Origin: an uncultured Acidobacteriota bacterium
GTDB lineage: Bacteria; Acidobacteriota; Blastocatellia; Pyrinomonadales; Pyrinomonadaceae
NCBI GenBank assembly: GCA_946480545.1
Contig: CAMLKY010000039.1
Location: 1 to 9,931, forward strand
Reading direction: 5' to 3'
Length of the DNA: 9,931 nt
Positions within the stretch are counted from its first letter, which is position 1. Each line of letters begins with the position of its first letter. Below, piece after piece: positions 7,287 to 9,931 of this stretch. Both the position numbers and the translations under genes were made by a program. The notes beneath the pieces were generated by a model. The model saw only the letters and a program-made list of their open reading frames with translations. It did no database searches and was not told the DNA's origin.

Positions 7287-7291
7287 AGGAG
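7287..7291 (+). promoter_or_regulatory. Shine-Dalgarno site AGGAG deciding the start at 7304
   Basis: AGGAG lies 12 bases before the ATG at 7304, slightly far but the only such site nearby. The upstream in-frame ATG at 7250 has no such site and would place 18 charged residues before a complete signal peptide. The leader 7184-7303 otherwise shows only an A-tract followed by TTTT near 7197-7208 and no repeat element. Confidence 0.6.
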
Positions 7292-7303
7292 AGTTTTAAG
7301 ACT

Positions 7304-8611
7304 ATGAAATCCATTTATTCCCTTTTTGTTATCGTCTTGGTTTACATATCGTTAACCGCTCCGGCGGCGCTCGCACAATTTTCCTGCGTCCGGGCCGAGA
7401 ATCCCGCTATGATCCAAGGCTCGCTCAACGCCGGTGATGTACAGCAGGCGGGGCGGCTTACCCGTGACGGCAAGCCGTCGACGTGCCTAGGCGATTCAGG
7501 TGGGCTCGAAAACAACAGCGCGGTCCGGCGGGATACGCACAATTTCGTCAACCCCTACAATGAAACCGTCTGTGTCCGTGTCGAGATAGATTTCACCGGA
7601 TGTGCCGGGAATCAGACCCAGTCGGTGGCTTACTCAAATTACAATCCGGCCAACCCGGCGGCGAATGTTATCGGCGATATGGGCTACAGCACCATCAACC
7701 GCGGATCATATTCGTTCAGTGTCGGACCCGGTGCCGCCTACAGCATAGTGGTGAATGAGATCGAGCCGAACACTGGCTGCCCGCTCTACAAGCTCAAAGT
7801 TACGTACCTTCGAAACTGTCGACAATCGGGTACCGATATCACGAATGACGGTCTCGCCGATCTGACGGTCTACCGGCCGAGCTCGGTTTCAAGCTGGTGG
7901 TCGATCAACTCCGAGACAGATTCTCCGGTCGTCAGGAGTTTCGGTACCGTCGGCGACATCGTCACAGGAGGCAATGATTACACGGGTGACGGCAAGAGCG
8001 ATGTGAGCGTCTACCGTCAGAGCACGAACACCTGGTACTACGGACTGGACCAGGATTCGCCCGGAACTAATTTCGCGTCGCAGCCCTGGGGCGTCCCCGG
8101 AGACCGCGCAGTACCCGGCGATTTCGATGCCGACGGGCGGAATGATATCTCGGTTTTCCGTGGCTCGGACGCTACGTTCTATATACTTCGCAGCAGTGAT
8201 GCGACGGTGCAGTCGATGCGGTGGGGTGCAAATAACGACATCCCGATCTCGGGCGATTTCGACGGTGACACGGCGACGGACATCGCGATCGTGCGTCCGA
8301 CGGCGGGTGGCGATGTGTGGTGGATCCTGAAGAGCAATTACAACTATGGCTTCGACGATTCGATCCAGTGGGGCCTGCCTACGGATAAGGTCGTCCCGGG
8401 CGATTACGATGGCGATTCGATAACCGACCTCGCAGTGTGGCGTCCGTCGACCGGCGTGTTCTATGTTCGCCGCAGCACAGATCTCCAGATGCATGCATTT
8501 CAATGGGGAACGAACGGCGATATCCCGCAACCGGCGGACTACGACGGCGACAGGAAGATGGACTTCGCAGTTTGGCCATCACGGCAGCGTACCGGATACA
8601 ATAACGTCTAG
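7304..8611 (+). CDS. Secreted FG-GAP/VCBS-type repeat protein with N-terminal six-Cys domain
   Basis: From ATG 7304 the product is 435 residues. Residues 1-24 are a signal peptide ending APAALA before QFSC. Residues 25-175 form a beta-rich domain with six Cys (28, 61, 90, 100, 159, 172), an even number that suits disulfides outside the cytoplasm. It contains YNPANPAANVIGDMGYS and FSVGPGAAYSIVVNEI, resembling a carbohydrate- or surface-associated beta-sandwich common in exported proteins, though I cannot name the family. Residues 178-435 hold six loops spaced about 45-50 residues: DITNDGLAD, DYTGDGKSD, DFDADGRND, DFDGDTATD, DYDGDSITD and DYDGDRKMD, each followed by a VYRPS/VWRPS-like strand. 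This is the FG-GAP/VCBS pattern, whose acidic loops usually bind calcium. The last three loops lack the usual Gly after the third Asp. It is probably a paralogue of the fragment at 1-386. The TAG stop lies inside the first heptad of element G. Confidence 0.88.
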   Translation: MKSIYSLFVIVLVYISLTAPAALAQFSCVRAENPAMIQGSLNAGDVQQAGRLTRDGKPSTCLGDSGGLENNSAVRRDTHNFVNPYNETVCVRVEIDFTGCAGNQTQSVAYSNYNPANPAANVIGDMGYSTINRGSYSFSVGPGAAYSIVVNEIEPNTGCPLYKLKVTYLRNCRQSGTDITNDGLADLTVYRPSSVSSWWSINSETDSPVVRSFGTVGDIVTGGNDYTGDGKSDVSVYRQSTNTWYYGLDQDSPGTNFASQPWGVPGDRAVPGDFDADGRNDISVFRGSDATFYILRSSDATVQSMRWGANNDIPISGDFDGDTATDIAIVRPTAGGDVWWILKSNYNYGFDDSIQWGLPTDKVVPGDYDGDSITDLAVWRPSTGVFYVRRSTDLQMHAFQWGTNGDIPQPADYDGDRKMDFAVWPSRQRTGYNNV

Positions 8612-8774
8612 TTTCTAGTTCCTAGTTTCTAGTTTCTAGTTTCCGCAGTTGAGTCCCGAGTCTCATACGAGCGCTCGGGACTTTGTCTTGCGCATCGACG
8701 AGAGACCCTCGTAGTCGGGAACAACAACCCGTGACAAGGAACTAGAAACTCGGAACTTGAAACTCGAAACTCGG
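8607..8774. repeat. Inverted-repeat element G, heptad TCTAGTT/AACTAGA, five units per arm
   Basis: The left arm 8607-8641 is five 7-bp units (TCTAGTT, TCTAGTT, CCTAGTT, TCTAGTT, TCTAGTT). The right arm 8740-8774 is five reverse-complement units (AACTAGA, AACTCGG, AACTTGA, AACTCGA, AACTCGG). Both arms are exactly 35 bp, so the element is symmetrical, with a 98-bp centre holding a terminator-like hairpin. The TAG stop of the preceding gene (8609-8611) is part of the first unit. Read in another phase, the unit is AGTTTCT or AGTTCCT, one or two C/T changes from the AGTCCCT unit of element F. Confidence 0.93.
8652..8688 (+). terminator. Possible intrinsic terminator hairpin within element G
   Basis: AGTCCCGAG (8652-8660) and CTCGGGACT (8674-8682) form a perfect 9-bp GC-rich stem with a 13-base loop, followed by TTGTCTT. 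It sits about 40 bases after the stop of the FG-GAP gene, where a terminator is expected. The U-tract is interrupted, and the stem sequence resembles the AGTCCC heptads of element F, so it may be only another repeat remnant. Confidence 0.45.
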
Positions 8775-8819
8775 ATTATCTTGTGTTACAACATTCCTAC
8801 AATCCGACATCAAACAAGT

Positions 8820-9797
8820 ATGAAATATTGCCCGACATGCGGAACGCGGTACGACGAGGAGATCCTTCGCTTTTGTATGAAGGATGGAACTCCCCTGCTC
8901 GAGGAAGAGGAGCCGAAGTTCGTCACGATGCCGAGTGAGAGTATCGAGGACGCATCCGATGAGGACCCGGGCGAGGTAACGGTTGTGCGTCGGAATATTC
9001 CGGTTCCGCCGGACGTCGACGATACGCGAAAGGACCCTCCCCGGATCGTCGTGCCGACCTACGATCAGCAGCGTGATCAGCCGCGACCACGCGTTGCTCC
9101 ACCTTACCAGCCGCCACCGAGATCCAACACGGCGAAGGTCGTCGTGCTTACGATTATCGGGACGCTTGCGGTGATCGGTGTTTTGGGCGCGGGAGCGTGG
9201 TTCCTGACGCGCGACGACAACGCAAACTCGAACGTGAACGCCAATGCGAACGCGAATGTGAACATCAACGCGAACACCAATCTCGGGATCGACACAAATT
9301 TCAACTTCAACCTCAACGCGAATTTCAACGCGAATACGAACGTCAACACCAACGTAAATACAAACACTCGAACGCCGACTCCGACACCGCGTCCGAGCCC
9401 CAGCCCGAGTCCGTCGCCGACACCGGATGACGATGCGACCCCGACTCCGAGCCGAACGCCGATACCGACGCCGCAGCCGACGATCATTCGTCCCGGCTCG
9501 CCAACGCCGCGGCCGCAGTCGACGCCGAGTCGGAATCTGAACGGAGGAGTGCTGAATGGGATGGCAGTGAGTTTACCGCGACCGGTCTATCCACCGATCG
9601 CCAGGCAGATGGGTGCTTCAGGTCAGGTACGAGTTCAGGTCTCTGTCGATTCGAACGGCAACGTCGTATCAGCCCGCGCCGTCAGCGGCCATCCCCTCCT
9701 CCGCTCCGCCGCCGAAAGCGCCGCCCGCCAATCCAAAATGCGAACCGACGCCGCGAATACGACGGGGCAGATCGTTTATAACTTTAGGAATAATTAG
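8820..9797 (+). CDS. TonB-like energy transducer with N-terminal zinc-ribbon-like motif and Asn-X/Pro-rich linker
   Basis: From ATG 8820 the product is 325 residues. Residues 1-25 hold CPTCG and FCMKDG (Cys 4, 7, 19), a compact zinc-ribbon-like knuckle with only three Cys visible. Residues 26-105 are acidic then Pro-rich and cytoplasmic by prediction. Residues 107-129 are a single membrane helix. Residues 134-183 alternate Asn with small or hydrophobic residues (NANANANVNINANTN), and 185-233 are Pro/Thr/Ser-rich (TPTPTPRPSPSPSP); together they could span the periplasm. Residues 251-325 match the TonB C-terminal domain (RPVYPPIARQMGASGQVRVQVSVDSNGNV), which contacts the TonB box of outer-membrane receptors. 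Start 8820 is preferred because MKYCPTCG begins a complete motif; the in-frame TTG at 8757 lies in repeat element G. No Shine-Dalgarno is visible; TACAAT at 8798-8803 could be a -10 box giving a very short leader. No ExbB or ExbD gene is in the window. Confidence 0.9.
   Translation: MKYCPTCGTRYDEEILRFCMKDGTPLLEEEEPKFVTMPSESIEDASDEDPGEVTVVRRNIPVPPDVDDTRKDPPRIVVPTYDQQRDQPRPRVAPPYQPPPRSNTAKVVVLTIIGTLAVIGVLGAGAWFLTRDDNANSNVNANANANVNINANTNLGIDTNFNFNLNANFNANTNVNTNVNTNTRTPTPTPRPSPSPSPSPTPDDDATPTPSRTPIPTPQPTIIRPGSPTPRPQSTPSRNLNGGVLNGMAVSLPRPVYPPIARQMGASGQVRVQVSVDSNGNVVSARAVSGHPLLRSAAESAARQSKMRTDAANTTGQIVYNFRNN
9219..9368 (+). repeat. Coding low-complexity Asn-X dipeptide array
   Basis: This stretch of the TonB-like gene is a degenerate 6-bp tandem repeat, AAC or AAT alternating with codons for Ala, Val, Thr, Ile, Phe or Leu. 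It encodes about 50 residues in which nearly every second residue is Asn. Codons vary (AACGCG, AATGCG, AACGTG, AACACC), suggesting an old expansion kept at the protein level. Arrays of this kind can change length by slippage. Confidence 0.85.
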
Positions 9798-9863
9798 TCG
9801 CAAGACCCAATCAAGAATTCAGCCCGCGAAATACGCGAAAAGAAGAAATTTCTCTTACTGTCG

Positions 9864-9931
9864 TTCGTGTGTTTCGTGTGATTCGTGGTTGTGATTTAGA
9901 AACCAAACCACGAACTGCACGAACTGCACGA
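9864..9931. repeat. Inverted-repeat element H (CACGAA family, 9-bp period), cut by window end
   Basis: The left arm has three 9-bp units at 9864-9890 (TTCGTGTGT, TTCGTGTGA, TTCGTGGTT). The right arm starts near 9904 and contains CACGAACTG twice, then CACGA at the window edge, also with 9-bp period. Over 27 aligned positions the arms differ at about six. The stretch 9798-9863 between the TonB-like gene stop and this element shows nothing I can name. Confidence 0.8.

Noticed and set aside
7250..7303. Upstream ATG for the secreted FG-GAP gene
   Set aside because: It would add 18 charged residues before a complete signal peptide and has no ribosome binding site, unlike ATG 7304.
8757..8819. Upstream TTG start for the TonB-like gene
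   Set aside because: It lies inside the right arm of element G and adds residues that only translate the repeat; MKYCPTCG at 8820 is a natural start.
9104..9487. Long minus-strand open frame rich in Val/Leu/Phe/Gly opposite the TonB-like gene
   Set aside because: It is the complement of the Asn-X and Pro-rich coding repeats; its composition simply mirrors that low complexity, and it has no recognisable domain.
1..9931. tRNA, rRNA or riboswitch genes
   Set aside because: I saw no cloverleaf with a GTTCRA-type T-loop, no rRNA-like conserved blocks and no recognisable riboswitch core; a covariance-model search would be decisive.

Overview
The window is gene-dense and moderately GC-rich, and every gene I can support is on the + strand. 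It looks like chromosomal DNA of a Gram-negative, outer-membrane environmental bacterium. My best guess is Acidobacteriota, class Blastocatellia. The reasons are a TonB-dependent receptor with a carboxypeptidase-regulatory N-terminal domain, a TonB-like protein with a cytoplasmic Cys knuckle and an Asn-X/Pro-rich linker, exported FG-GAP-type repeat proteins, and a Cys-rich N-terminal domain fused to ankyrin repeats. This assignment is inference; no rRNA or marker gene is present.

Layout: (1) 1-386, the 3' end of an FG-GAP repeat protein. (2) 387-659, two long hairpin-forming repeat elements (A, B). (3) 660-2963, a UvrD/PcrA-type SF1A helicase carrying two inverted-repeat elements (C, D) translated in frame. 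(4) 2964-3334, two more CACGAA-type elements (E1, E2) and the leader of the next gene. (5) 3335-4675, a membrane-anchored or secreted protein made of a Cys motif, a membrane segment, a carboxypeptidase-regulatory-like domain and ankyrin repeats. (6) 4675-4859, a large heptad inverted repeat (F). (7) 4877-7183, a TonB-dependent outer-membrane receptor. (8) 7304-8611, a secreted FG-GAP repeat protein. (9) 8607-8774, a second heptad inverted repeat (G) holding a terminator-like hairpin. (10) 8820-9797, a TonB-like energy transducer with an N-terminal zinc-ribbon-like motif. (11) 9864-9931, a CACGAA element (H) cut by the window end.

The helicase is a DNA-repair or replication enzyme with no obvious functional tie to its neighbours. 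From 3335 to 9797 the products are mostly envelope proteins: one outer-membrane receptor, one TonB-type protein that could energise such a receptor, one exported FG-GAP protein, and one protein with a cytoplasmic Cys motif and exported ankyrin repeats. A shared envelope role is possible but rests only on proximity and domain content.

The most striking content is the family of repeat elements. All share one plan: each arm is a short tandem array of 7-, 8-, 9- or 10-bp units, the second arm is the reverse complement of the first, and a spacer lies between them. They fill more than half of the intergenic DNA, begin at or just after stop codons, and twice sit inside the helicase gene as translated insertions.
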